Positions 9,506-17,538 of a DNA stretch of 64,000 nt are shown here, in pieces. The position numbers and the translations under genes are program-made. The first letter of the stretch is position 1, and each line of letters starts with the position of its first letter. This stretch comes from Neoaquamicrobium microcysteis (GTDB lineage: Bacteria > Pseudomonadota > Alphaproteobacteria > Rhizobiales > Rhizobiaceae): contig NZ_VSZS01000068.1 of assembly GCF_008180155.1 (NCBI RefSeq), forward strand, positions 496,001 through 560,000. The letters run 5' to 3'. Under the pieces are notes generated by a model, which made no database searches, was not told where the DNA came from, and saw only the letters and a list, made by a program, of their open reading frames with translations.

Positions 9506-10273
9506 ATGAACCAGCCACCCACGCCGCCGCTTTCGCCGGAAGAACTCGAGCGCTACGCCCGCCACATCGTGCTGCCCGAAGTGGGCGGCCCCGGCCAGCA
9601 GAAGCTGAAACGGGCGCGCGTCCTCGTGGTCGGCGCGGGCGGGTTGGGCGCGCCGGTGCTGCACTATCTGGCGGCCGCAGGCGTCGGAACGCTCGGCATC
9701 GTGGATGACGACGAGGTTTCGCTTTCCAACCTGCAGCGGCAGGTAATCCATTCAAGCGAAAGTGTTGGCTTACCAAAGGCGGAAAGCGCCGCAGCGGCGA
9801 TCGCCCGCATCAACCCGCACGTGACCGTCGAGCAGCATCGCCTGCGACTCGATGCCGGCAATGTCGAGGATCTGGTATCGGCTTACGACCTCGCCATAGA
9901 CGGCACCGACAATTTCGACACGCGCTACGCGCTGGCGGATGCGTGCGCAGCCATCGGCCGCCCGCTGGTGACGGGCGCGGTCGGGCGGTTCGACGGGTCG
10001 GTGACGGTGTTGAAGCCTTTCGAGAAGGGGCCGGACGGCCGCCGCAACCCTTCCTATCGCGATCTGTTTCCCGAGCCGCCGCCGCGCGATCTGGTGCCCT
10101 CCTGCGCGGAGGCCGGCGTGCTGGGCGCGCTGGTGGGTGTGATCGGCACCTTGCAGGCGATGGAGGCGATCAAGCTGATTACCGGCATCGGCGAACCGCT
10201 GGTCGGCCGGCTGCTGATGTATGACGGCCTCGGCGCGCGCTTCGAGACGGTGCGCTACAGGGCAGAAGGTTAG
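9506..10273 (+). CDS. moeB: MoeB/ThiF-family adenylyltransferase
   Basis: E1-like enzyme that adenylates the C-terminus of MoaD (molybdopterin synthase) or ThiS-type sulfur carriers. The 255-residue protein has the ATP-binding VGAGGLGAP motif, the DGTDNFDTRY motif (key Asp and Arg), and the PSCAEAGVLG segment that holds the catalytic cysteine. Unlike E. coli MoeB, both CxxC zinc pairs are missing: the first position reads PSYRDLF and the protein ends (MYDGLGARFETV) before the second. ATG 9506 is used; GTG 9500 in the same frame is an alternative. MoeB is followed by a GNAT gene 3 bp later. The carrier-protein partner is not in this window. Confidence 0.88.
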   Translation: MNQPPTPPLSPEELERYARHIVLPEVGGPGQQKLKRARVLVVGAGGLGAPVLHYLAAAGVGTLGIVDDDEVSLSNLQRQVIHSSESVGLPKAESAAAAIARINPHVTVEQHRLRLDAGNVEDLVSAYDLAIDGTDNFDTRYALADACAAIGRPLVTGAVGRFDGSVTVLKPFEKGPDGRRNPSYRDLFPEPPPRDLVPSCAEAGVLGALVGVIGTLQAMEAIKLITGIGEPLVGRLLMYDGLGARFETVRYRAEG

Positions 10274-10276
10274 CCC

Positions 10277-10765
10277 TTGCTTACGCTTTATCCTGTGTCG
10301 ATCTCGCGAATACCTGCCGATTTCGGCAGGATGGAAGAACTGCTCGATCTCATCATGCGCGCATTCGCCTATATGGACGGCGTGATTGACCCGCCTTCTT
10401 CGGCGCACCGTCTGACCGTCGAGAACCTGCGCGAGAAATGCGCGGCGGAGATCGCCTTCGTCGCGCTGGAGGGCGAGCGGCTCGTCGGGTGCGTTTTTCT
10501 AGCCGAGCGAACTGACCATTTCTATCTGGGCAAGCTGGCGGTCGATCCTTCGTATCAGGGGCGTGGGACCGGTCGGCTTCTGCTGAAGGCCGCCGAAGAA
10601 GCGGCGGTTGCGGGGGGAAAGCCGCGTATCGAATTGCAGACGCGTGTGGAACTGACGGCCAACCAGACGGCCTTCGCACAAATGGGCTTTGTCGAGACGG
10701 GCCGCAGCGCACATGCAGGCTTCGACCGCCCGACTTCCATCACCATGCGCAAGGCGCTTGCATGA
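10277..10765 (+). CDS. GNAT-family N-acetyltransferase
   Basis: A 162-residue acetyl-CoA-dependent acetyltransferase of unknown substrate. The acetyl-CoA-binding A motif reads LAVDPSYQGRGTGRLLL, followed by the helix KAAEEAAVAGG and the B-motif region TAFAQMGFVETGR. The start is TTG at 10277, supported by AGAAGG seven bases upstream. GTG 10295 or ATG 10331 are weaker choices; the last would remove the first strand. The gene overlaps the aconitase-X large-subunit gene by ATGA (10762-10765), so the enzymes are translationally coupled and may act in one pathway. Confidence 0.85.
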   Translation: MLTLYPVSISRIPADFGRMEELLDLIMRAFAYMDGVIDPPSSAHRLTVENLREKCAAEIAFVALEGERLVGCVFLAERTDHFYLGKLAVDPSYQGRGTGRLLLKAAEEAAVAGGKPRIELQTRVELTANQTAFAQMGFVETGRSAHAGFDRPTSITMRKALA

Positions 10766-12018
10766 CCGTGACGCTGACCGCCGAGGAGCGGGTGATTGCG
10801 GCGGGCGACGACGGCGCGGGCATGGCCATGCGCATCGTGGCCGAAGCCGCCCGGCTAATGGGCGCGCCGGGGCTGATCCCCATACGCTCCGCGCATATCG
10901 ACGGCGCGCTCTATCACGGCGATTCCGGCACGCTTTTTGCCGAACGGCTCGTGCAGGGCGGGGCAAAGGTGGCCGTGCGCTCGACGCTCAATGTCGGCGC
11001 GCTGGACCTGACCGGCTGCGCGCAGGTGCGGCTGGCCGAACCGAACCGGACCATGGCGCGGCGGATGATGGACGCCTATCGCGCGCTGGGCTGCGAGACG
11101 ACATGGACCTGTGCGCCCTATCAGGCCGGACACCGGCCCGAGCACGGCACGGACGTGGCGTGGGGCGAATCGAACGCGGTGGTGTTCTGCAATTCGGTGC
11201 TGGGCGCGCGCACCAACCGCTATGGCGACTTCCTCGACATCGCCTGCGCCATCGCCGGCCGCGCGCCCGATTACGGGCTGCATAGAGCGGAGAACAGGCG
11301 CGCGACGGTGCTGTTCGACGTGTCCGCCCTGCCCGCCGCATTCATGGCATCCGAAATCGCGTGGCCTGTGCTGGGCAGCCTTTACGGCCGCGAAACGGGT
11401 TCCGCCATCGGCGTGGTTGCGGGCGTGAGCGGGCATCCCGGCGAAGATGCGCTGAAGGCATTTGGCGCAGCGGCTGCGTCGTCCGGCGCGGTGGGGCTGT
11501 TCCACGTGGCCGGCGTGACGCCGGAAGCGCCCGACCTCGATACCGCTCTGGGCAGCCTGGAACCTGACCACGTCATCCGCGTGACGGAGGCTATGGCAGC
11601 CGACGCAAGGGCGCGCCTTTCCACGGCCGAAAAGCCCGATCGCATCGACGCCGTCGCGATCGGCAGTCCGCATCTGTCGGCAGACGAGCTTGCGCGGCTG
11701 GAGGCGTTGCTGGCCGGTCGCCGCGTCACCGTGCCGCTCTACACCTGCACCGGCAGGCATGTGCTGGCCACGCTGGACGACGCGCGAAGGGCCGGGCTGG
11801 AGGCCGCCGGCGTGAAGCTGGTCGCGGACACCTGCGTCGTCGTCACGCCGATCCTGCCCGACCAGGCAGGCGGCGTGCTGATGACCAACTCGGGCAAGTT
11901 CGCTCACTACGCGCCGGGCAACACCGGCTATGCCGTGCTCTACGGCTCGCTTGCCGAGTGCGTGGAAAGCGCGGTCAGCGGCCGGCCCGTGGCGGAGAGC
12001 CTGTCGTCATGGACATGA
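10762..12018 (+). CDS. aconitase X, catalytic (large) subunit
   Basis: Aconitase-superfamily lyase of the AcnX (DUF521) type, 418 residues. Segments typical of the family are GAPGLIPIRSAHIDGALYHG, TLNVGALDLTG and the GESNAVVFCNSVLGARTNRYGD block that shapes the active site. Bacterial two-subunit AcnX enzymes (type IIa) have been characterised as cis-3-hydroxy-L-proline dehydratases; archaeal relatives are phosphomevalonate dehydratases. The first is more likely here, but no hydroxyproline genes are adjacent. The small swivel-domain subunit gene overlaps its 3' end by 10 bases. The gene begins inside the preceding GNAT gene (ATGA overlap). Confidence 0.86.
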   Translation: MTVTLTAEERVIAAGDDGAGMAMRIVAEAARLMGAPGLIPIRSAHIDGALYHGDSGTLFAERLVQGGAKVAVRSTLNVGALDLTGCAQVRLAEPNRTMARRMMDAYRALGCETTWTCAPYQAGHRPEHGTDVAWGESNAVVFCNSVLGARTNRYGDFLDIACAIAGRAPDYGLHRAENRRATVLFDVSALPAAFMASEIAWPVLGSLYGRETGSAIGVVAGVSGHPGEDALKAFGAAAASSGAVGLFHVAGVTPEAPDLDTALGSLEPDHVIRVTEAMAADARARLSTAEKPDRIDAVAIGSPHLSADELARLEALLAGRRVTVPLYTCTGRHVLATLDDARRAGLEAAGVKLVADTCVVVTPILPDQAGGVLMTNSGKFAHYAPGNTGYAVLYGSLAECVESAVSGRPVAESLSSWT

Positions 12019-12428
12019 GGGCCGAAATTCTCGTCGAGGGGCAGGCCGGTGAGGGCGAAGCGCTTGTTTTGACCGCGCCCATCAGCTTCTGGGGTGGCGT
12101 AGACCCAGCAACCGGCATGATTACCGATGTACGCCACCCGCAGCATGGCGAGTGCGTCGCCGGCAAGGTGCTGTTCCTGCCCGGTACGATAGGCTCCTCT
12201 TCTGCATCCGCCGTGCTGCTCGAACTGGTGAAGGCCGGGTTGGCCCCAGCCGCGCTGGTGTTGAACGAGCCGGACGCGATCCTGCTGCTCGGCCTCGTCG
12301 TGGCGAAGGAGATGGGCTGGGAGACGCCGGCGGCGGTGAAGATGGAGCGATCCTCGTTTGCCGGGTTCTCCGGCACGCAGGTCAGCATCGCAGCTGATGG
12401 AAGTGTGCGTGCGACGCTACACTCGTGA
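12009..12428 (+). CDS. aconitase X, swivel-domain (small) subunit (DUF126)
   Basis: The 139-residue partner of the upstream AcnX large subunit. It contains the swivel-domain landmarks SFWGGVDPATG, RHPQHGECVAGKVLFLPGTIGSSSAS (conserved serine run) and NEPDAILLLG. The two chains together make one active site. The ATG at 12009 overlaps the large-subunit stop. It converges on the 2-hydroxyacid dehydrogenase gene, overlapping its end by 12 bases. Confidence 0.86.
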   Translation: MDMRAEILVEGQAGEGEALVLTAPISFWGGVDPATGMITDVRHPQHGECVAGKVLFLPGTIGSSSASAVLLELVKAGLAPAALVLNEPDAILLLGLVVAKEMGWETPAAVKMERSSFAGFSGTQVSIAADGSVRATLHS

Positions 12429-13418
12429 GGGCAGGACGCGGTCGGGCGGGCGGTGGCCGTCGAAGAAGGTGCGGATGTTGATGATGACCTTCTCGCCCAT
12501 GTCGATGCGGCCCTCGATGGTGGCCGATCCCATGTGCGGCAGGATCACCACCCTGCCCTTGCCCGCCAGTTTCACCAGCCTAGGATTGACCGCGGGCTCG
12601 TGCTGGAACACGTCGAGCCCGGCGCCGGCGAGCTTGCCGCTCTCCAGCATCTTCACGAGCGCGTCCTCGTCGATGATATCGCCGCGAGCGGTGTTGACCA
12701 CATAGGCGGTCGGCTGCATCAGCGCCAGCCGACGCGCCGAAAGCAGGTGGAAGGTCGCGGGCGTGGAGGGACAGTTGACCGAAATGATATCCATTCGGGC
12801 CAGCATCTGGTCGAGGCTTTCCCAGTAGGTCGCCTCCAGCGCGTCCTCGGTGGCCGGGGCGACGCGGCGGCGGTTGTGGTAGTGGATCGACAGGCCGAAC
12901 GCCTTGGCGCGGCGCGCCACGGCCGTGCCGATGCGGCCCATGCCGACGATGCCGAGGCGCTTGCCCCAAATGCGGTGGCCGAGCATCCATGTCGGCGACC
13001 AGCCGGCCCATTTGCCGTCGCCCTGCAGAACGGCCGCGCCTTCCGTCAGCCGGCGCGGCACCGCCAGCATGAGCGCCATGGTCATGTCGGCGGTGTCTTC
13101 CGTCAGCACGTTGGGGGTGTTGGTGACGACGATACCTTTCGCGGCGGCGGCCGCAACGTCGATGTTGTCGACGCCGTTGCCGAAATTGGCGATGAGCTTG
13201 AGGTTGGGGCCCGCCTGGGCGATCAGCGCCGCGTCGATGCGGTCGGTGACCGTGGGAACCAGCACGTCGGCTTCCCTGACGGCGGCGACCAACTCAGGCT
13301 GGGTGAGCGCCTTGTCGTACACATTGAGCCGTGCATCGAAGAGCTCCCGCATTCGGGTCTCGATCGCGTCCGGCAACTTGCGGCTTATCACGACGAGAGG
13401 CTTCTTCCTGCCGGCCAT
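12417..13418 (-). CDS. D-2-hydroxyacid dehydrogenase (glyoxylate/hydroxypyruvate reductase type)
   Basis: NAD(P)-dependent reductase of 2-oxoacids, most like glyoxylate/hydroxypyruvate reductase (GyaR/GhrB group). The 333-residue protein has the Rossmann motif GIVGMGRIG, the catalytic arginine in VVNTARGD, the glutamate in DVFQHEP and the histidine in LPHMGS. Start ATG 13418 (MAGRKKPLVV) has GAGGA five bases upstream; the open extension to 13472 lacks conservation. It is divergent from the SH3 protein. Its order next to SH3, irr and fabA is a familiar rhizobial arrangement. Confidence 0.9.
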   Translation of the reverse strand: MAGRKKPLVVISRKLPDAIETRMRELFDARLNVYDKALTQPELVAAVREADVLVPTVTDRIDAALIAQAGPNLKLIANFGNGVDNIDVAAAAAKGIVVTNTPNVLTEDTADMTMALMLAVPRRLTEGAAVLQGDGKWAGWSPTWMLGHRIWGKRLGIVGMGRIGTAVARRAKAFGLSIHYHNRRRVAPATEDALEATYWESLDQMLARMDIISVNCPSTPATFHLLSARRLALMQPTAYVVNTARGDIIDEDALVKMLESGKLAGAGLDVFQHEPAVNPRLVKLAGKGRVVILPHMGSATIEGRIDMGEKVIINIRTFFDGHRPPDRVLPSRV

Positions 13419-13590
13419 AAGTTCCTCGAATCCGGGTCTTGTTGAGACCTCTTTAACCAAGAATGGCGACACTTGGAAATGGCGTCGGCCGGGTAGCGAT
13501 CCTGTGTATCAAGCCACCCTGCCGATGACAAAGAAAAAGCCGGCGCGAAGGGCTCCGGCACAGTTCGAGTGGATTACCGTGGATAAGGTG

Positions 13591-14148
13591 ATGTCTTCAC
13601 GCGTTGTGTTTCGTGTGGTGCTGAGCGGCGCGCTGGCGCTGGTCGGTCTTGCGGCCATATCCGTTTCTGCGCCGTCGAGCGCCGCGCAGGCGCAGAGCGC
13701 GGCCGTAGGGCCGAGCGGCCTGCCGCTGCCGCGCTTCGTCAGCCTCAAGTCGAACCGGGTCAACCTGCGCATAGGGCCTGGAATCAACTATCCCGTGGAC
13801 TGGCTGTATCTGAAGTCGGGCGTGCCGATGGAGATCATCCAGGAGTACGACAACTGGCGGCGCGTGCGCGACGCCGACGGGGCGGAAGGCTGGATCAACC
13901 AGTCGCTGCTGTCGGGCCGCCGCACCGCCATCGCCGCCCCCTGGCAGCGTGACGGGACGACCGAACTGCTGCTGCGCGCGCAGCCGGACACGACGTCGCG
14001 CATCGTCGCCAAGCTGGAACCGGGCGTGATCGGCACGATCAGGGCCTGCAACGGGCAGTGGTGCGAGATGGAGTTTTCCGGCCATCGCGGCTGGCTCAGC
14101 CAGACGCAGATATGGGGCGCCTATCCGGGCGAAACCTACAAGGACTGA
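13591..14148 (+). CDS. secreted protein with two bacterial SH3 domains
   Basis: A 185-residue exported protein. The N-terminus MSSRVVFRVVLSGALALVGL and the AQAQS region form a signal peptide. It is followed by two SH3-like repeats of about 60 residues: the first contains VNLRIGPGINYPV and GWINQSLLSGRR, the second LLLRAQPDTTSRIV and GWLSQTQIWG. Two cysteines (RACNGQWCEME) may form a disulfide. Such proteins usually bind cell wall or periplasmic partners. An ATG at 13525 would add 22 residues before the signal peptide but has no Shine-Dalgarno; GGA before 13591 is modest. Confidence 0.8.
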   Translation: MSSRVVFRVVLSGALALVGLAAISVSAPSSAAQAQSAAVGPSGLPLPRFVSLKSNRVNLRIGPGINYPVDWLYLKSGVPMEIIQEYDNWRRVRDADGAEGWINQSLLSGRRTAIAAPWQRDGTTELLLRAQPDTTSRIVAKLEPGVIGTIRACNGQWCEMEFSGHRGWLSQTQIWGAYPGETYKD

Positions 14149-14190
14149 AAATCCGGACAGGCGAATCGCAATTCCGGGTTCCCGGCTGGC

Positions 14191-14619
14191 CTACCGGGCC
14201 TTCGGGCGCAGGCGCACGATGATGTCGACGTTGGCGATTTCCATGCCTTCCGGGGGCTCAGGCAGGTTGTGGACCGTGACCGCGCCGGTGTCGATGTCCA
14301 TGACGCGGTTTTCGCCTTCGATGAAGAAGTGGTGGTGGTCCGACGTGTTGGTGTCGAAGTAGGTCTTCGACCCTTCCACCGCCAGAATGCGCAACAGGCC
14401 TGCATCGGTGAACTGGTGCAGCGTGTTGTAGACCGTCGCCAGCGAAACGGCGACGCCAGCAACCACCGCTTCCTCGTGCAGCTCTTCCGCCGACAGGTGA
14501 CGGTCGCCCTTGGCGAAGAGGAGATCGGCCAGCGCCACGCGCTGACGCGTGGGTCTCAGCCCCGCGTCGCGTACCCGCTGCTCCACGCAGGGTGCCTGCT
14601 TGCCGTGAGATTCCATCAA
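14191..14619 (-). CDS. irr: iron response regulator Irr (Fur family)
   Basis: Heme-responsive repressor of iron-responsive genes in Rhizobiales. The 142-residue protein has the Fur-family winged helix (RQRVALADLLFAKG, VSLATVYNTLHQF) and the Irr-specific SDHHHFF segment, where the HxH forms part of the heme/metal site. Length is typical of Irr rather than classical Fur. It is convergent with the SH3 gene and divergent from fabA. A good minus-strand promoter lies at 14688-14716, overlapping the likely fabA promoter. Confidence 0.92.
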   Translation of the reverse strand: MMESHGKQAPCVEQRVRDAGLRPTRQRVALADLLFAKGDRHLSAEELHEEAVVAGVAVSLATVYNTLHQFTDAGLLRILAVEGSKTYFDTNTSDHHHFFIEGENRVMDIDTGAVTVHNLPEPPEGMEIANVDIIVRLRPKAR

Positions 14620-14680
14620 GCCGATGCGCTTTCCTTGCCTCTGTCAGCCGACGATTCGCGAGAACCTTCGTGCCGCCACC

Positions 14681-14709
14681 TTGTCAATATATATTCGGTA
14701 GCCGATATG
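14681..14709 (+). promoter_or_regulatory. possible fabA promoter overlapping the irr promoter
   Basis: On the plus strand TTGTCA (14681-14686), 17 bases, GATATG (14704-14709). The -10 is poor, but the element lies face to face with the irr promoter over the same 30 bp. A second candidate is TTGACC near 14727 with TATAGA, whose 15-base spacing is short. Confidence 0.3.
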
Positions 14710-14716
14710 CGATCAA
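14688..14716 (-). promoter_or_regulatory. irr promoter
   Basis: On the minus strand TTGATC (14716-14711), 17 bases, TATATA (14693-14688). The start of transcription would be near 14681, giving a leader of about 60 nt before the irr ATG. Confidence 0.55.
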
Positions 14717-14852
14717 TAGCGGCACATTGACCCCGCCGAAGGTGCGATATAGAGCGCTGCGGCAGTTTCCTGTCAGAAACAGACTGTGATAGGGGATGAC
14801 CTCGAAAGGCGGCCAGACCGGGCCGCGAGCGGCCGAAGGGGACGGAGACAAT

Positions 14853-15368
14853 ATGTTCGAACAGAAGTCGAGCTACGATTACGAGGAACTGCTGGCGTGC
14901 TCGCGCGGGGAGCTTTTCGGCCCCGGCAATGCCCAGCTTCCGGCTCCGCCGATGCTGATGTTCGACCGCATCACGGAAATCAGCGAGACGGGCGGCGAGT
15001 TCGACAAGGGCTTCATCCGCGCCGAGCTCGACATCCATCCCGACCTCTGGTTCTTCCCCTGCCATTTCCCGGGCAACCCGATCATGCCCGGCTGCCTCGG
15101 CCTCGACGCCATGTGGCAGATGACCGGCTTCTTCCTCGGCTGGCTGGGCGAGCCCGGCAAGGGCATGGCGCTTTCCACCGGCGAGGTTAAGTTCAAGGGC
15201 ATGGTGACGCCTTCGGTCAAGAAGGTGGAGTACGGCGTCGATTTCAAGCGCGTGATGCGCGGCCGCCTCGTGCTCGGCACGGCCGACGGCTGGCTCAAGG
15301 CCGACGGCGAGCAGATCTACAAGGCGACCGACCTGCGCGTCGGCCTGTCCAAGCAGGAAGCCGCCTGA
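14853..15368 (+). CDS. fabA: 3-hydroxydecanoyl-ACP dehydratase/isomerase
   Basis: Introduces the cis double bond of unsaturated fatty acids: dehydrates 3-hydroxydecanoyl-ACP and isomerises the product. The 171-residue hot-dog protein has the catalytic histidine in [14 protein letters not shown] and the aspartate in CLGLDAMWQ. The start at 14853 ([12 protein letters not shown]) follows GGGGACGGAGA. It is followed 36 bp later by fabB and then fabI, forming the conserved rhizobial fabA-fabB-fabI operon. Confidence 0.96.
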   Translation: MFEQKSSYDYEELLACSRGELFGPGNAQLPAPPMLMFDRITEISETGGEFDKGFIRAELDIHPDLWFFPCHFPGNPIMPGCLGLDAMWQMTGFFLGWLGEPGKGMALSTGEVKFKGMVTPSVKKVEYGVDFKRVMRGRLVLGTADGWLKADGEQIYKATDLRVGLSKQEAA

Positions 15369-15404
15369 GCGGCATCCGCACACACGCAATTCAAGGAGCG
15401 CCAT

Positions 15405-16625
15405 ATGAGACGGGTTGTCGTTACCGGGCTGGGCATCGTTTCCTCCATCGGAAACAACGCTGACGAAGTGCAGGCATCGCTGCGCGACGCCAAATCCGGC
15501 ATCAGCTTTTCGCCCGACTTCGCCGAGCACGGGTTCAAGTGCCAGGTATGGGGTGCTCCGACGCTCGACCCGTCCGAACTGGTGGACCGCCGCGCCATGC
15601 GCTTCCTGCACAAGGGCGGCGCGTGGAACCATGTCGCCATGCAGCAGGCGATCGCCTCGGCGGGCCTCGAGGAAGGCGACATCACCAACGAGCGCACCGG
15701 CATCATCATGGGCTCGGGGGGCCCCTCGACCAAGACCATCGTCGAGGCGGCTGAGATTACCGAGAAGAACAATTCGCCCAAGCGCATCGGGCCGTTCGCC
15801 GTGCCTAAGGCGATGTCTTCGACCGCGTCGGCAACGCTCGCCACCTCGTTCAAGATCCACGGCGTGAACTACTCGATCTCGTCGGCCTGCTCCACCTCGG
15901 CGCACTGCATCGGCAATGCCTACGAGCTGATCCAGTGGGGCAAGCAGGACATCATCTTCGCAGGCGGCCACGAAGACCTCGACTGGACCATGTCCAACCT
16001 GTTCGACGCCATGGGCGCGATGTCGTCCAAGTACAACGACACGCCTGCCGTGGCCTCGCGCGCCTATGACGTCAACCGCGACGGCTTCGTGATCGCAGGC
16101 GGCGCGGGCGTGCTGGTGCTGGAAGAGCTGGAGCATGCGAAAGCACGCGGCGCGACGATCTACGCCGAAGTCGTCGGATACGGCGCGACCTCGGACGGCT
16201 ACGACATGGTCGCCCCGTCCGGCGAAGGCGCGATCCGCTGCATGAAGCAGGCGCTGTCGACCGTGAAGGGCGATGTCGACTACATCAACACGCACGGCAC
16301 CTCGACGCCGGTGGGCGATTCCAAGGAGATGAGCGCGATCCGCGAGGTCTTCGGCGACAAGATCCCGAACATCTCGTCGACCAAGTCGCTGACCGGCCAT
16401 TCGCTGGGCGCTGCAGGCGTGCAGGAATCGATCTATTCGATCCTGATGATGCAGGGCGGTTTCATCGGCGAGAGCGCCCATATCGAGGAGTTCGACCCCG
16501 AGTTCGAGGGCATGCCGGTGGTGCGCAAGCGCATCGACAATGCAAAGATCGACACGGTGCTCTCCAACTCCTTCGGCTTCGGCGGCACCAACGCAACGCT
16601 GGTGTTCCAGCGCTACAACGCCTGA
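15405..16625 (+). CDS. fabB: 3-oxoacyl-ACP synthase I (beta-ketoacyl-ACP synthase)
   Basis: Condensing enzyme that elongates the cis-3-decenoyl chain made by FabA. The 406-residue thiolase-fold protein has the catalytic triad: cysteine in SACSTSAH, histidine in [11 protein letters not shown] and histidine in [11 protein letters not shown], plus the C-terminal [18 protein letters not shown] precedes the ATG at 15405. It is in one operon with fabA and fabI (14 bp to the fabI ATG). Confidence 0.97.
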   Translation: MRRVVVTGLGIVSSIGNNADEVQASLRDAKSGISFSPDFAEHGFKCQVWGAPTLDPSELVDRRAMRFLHKGGAWNHVAMQQAIASAGLEEGDITNERTGIIMGSGGPSTKTIVEAAEITEKNNSPKRIGPFAVPKAMSSTASATLATSFKIHGVNYSISSACSTSAHCIGNAYELIQWGKQDIIFAGGHEDLDWTMSNLFDAMGAMSSKYNDTPAVASRAYDVNRDGFVIAGGAGVLVLEELEHAKARGATIYAEVVGYGATSDGYDMVAPSGEGAIRCMKQALSTVKGDVDYINTHGTSTPVGDSKEMSAIREVFGDKIPNISSTKSLTGHSLGAAGVQESIYSILMMQGGFIGESAHIEEFDPEFEGMPVVRKRIDNAKIDTVLSNSFGFGGTNATLVFQRYNA

Positions 16626-16639
16626 TCGGGATATCTCGC

Positions 16640-17446
16640 ATGGACGGACTGATGAAAGGCAAGCGCGGCCTCATCATGGGGGTCGCCAACGACCATTCGA
16701 TCGCATGGGGCATCGCACGCCAGCTCGCCGAGCACGGCGCGGAACTGGCCTTCACCTATCAGGGCGACGCGTTTGGCCGGCGCGTCAAGCCGCTGGCCGA
16801 GCAGGTCGGCGCGAAGCTGGTGCTGCCCTGCGACGTGGAAGACCTGGCCACCGTGAACGCCGCGTTCGACACGCTGAAGGCGGAGTGGGGCACGCTCGAC
16901 TTCGTCGTACACGCCATCGGCTTCTCCGACCGCAACGAGCTCAAGGGCCTCTACGCCGACACCAGCCGCGAGAATTTCGTGCGCACGATGGTGATCTCGT
17001 GCTTCTCGTTCACGGAAGTGGCGCGCGCGGCCGCGCCGCTGATGGCGGAAGGCGGGTCGATGATTACGCTGACCTATGCCGGCTCGGTGCGCGTCATGCC
17101 CAACTACAACGTGATGGGCGTGGCCAAGGCTGGACTGGAAGCAAGCGTGCGGTATCTGGCGAACGACTACGGCCCGCGCGGCATCCGCGTCAACGGGCTG
17201 TCGGCGGGCCCCGTGCGCACGCTGGCCGGCGCGGGCATCTCGGATGCTCGGCTGATGTACTCCTACCAGCAGCGCAACTCGCCGCTGCGCCGCACCGTGA
17301 CGCACGAGGAGGTGGGCCGCTCGGCGCTCTACCTCCTGTCGGACCTGTCTTCAGGCGTGACGGGCGAAATCCACTATGTCGATTCTGGCTATCACATCGT
17401 TTCGATGCCGACGCTGGACGAGCTGAAGCGCACCGACGAAGGCTGA
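16640..17446 (+). CDS. fabI: enoyl-ACP reductase (NADH)
   Basis: Last step of each fatty-acid elongation cycle. The 268-residue short-chain dehydrogenase-like enzyme has the FabI cofactor motif GVANDHSIAWGIA, the YNVMGVAKAGLE segment holding the catalytic Tyr-x6-Lys pair, and the substrate loop SAGPVRTLAGAGI. ATG 16640 is chosen; 16652 is another in-frame ATG and neither has a strong ribosome-binding site. It is the third gene of fabA-fabB-fabI. Confidence 0.96.
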   Translation: MDGLMKGKRGLIMGVANDHSIAWGIARQLAEHGAELAFTYQGDAFGRRVKPLAEQVGAKLVLPCDVEDLATVNAAFDTLKAEWGTLDFVVHAIGFSDRNELKGLYADTSRENFVRTMVISCFSFTEVARAAAPLMAEGGSMITLTYAGSVRVMPNYNVMGVAKAGLEASVRYLANDYGPRGIRVNGLSAGPVRTLAGAGISDARLMYSYQQRNSPLRRTVTHEEVGRSALYLLSDLSSGVTGEIHYVDSGYHIVSMPTLDELKRTDEG

Positions 17447-17449
17447 ACA

Positions 17450-17481
17450 CGTTTCGAGAATTGTAACCATCAATCGAAACG
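17450..17481. repeat. inverted repeat between fabI and the GGDEF-EAL gene
   Basis: CGTTTCGA (17450-17457) and TCGAAACG (17474-17481) are perfect 8-base arms with a 16-base loop, starting 3 bases after the fabI stop. The loop contains GTAACCAT, one mismatch from a CtrA half-site. There is no U-run directly after the repeat, so an operator is as likely as a terminator. Confidence 0.45.
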
Positions 17482-17538
17482 GTTCTTAAGGACTGGCAGA
17501 TATATCATGGCAGGGTTGAATGGATTCCCCGGCCTGAC

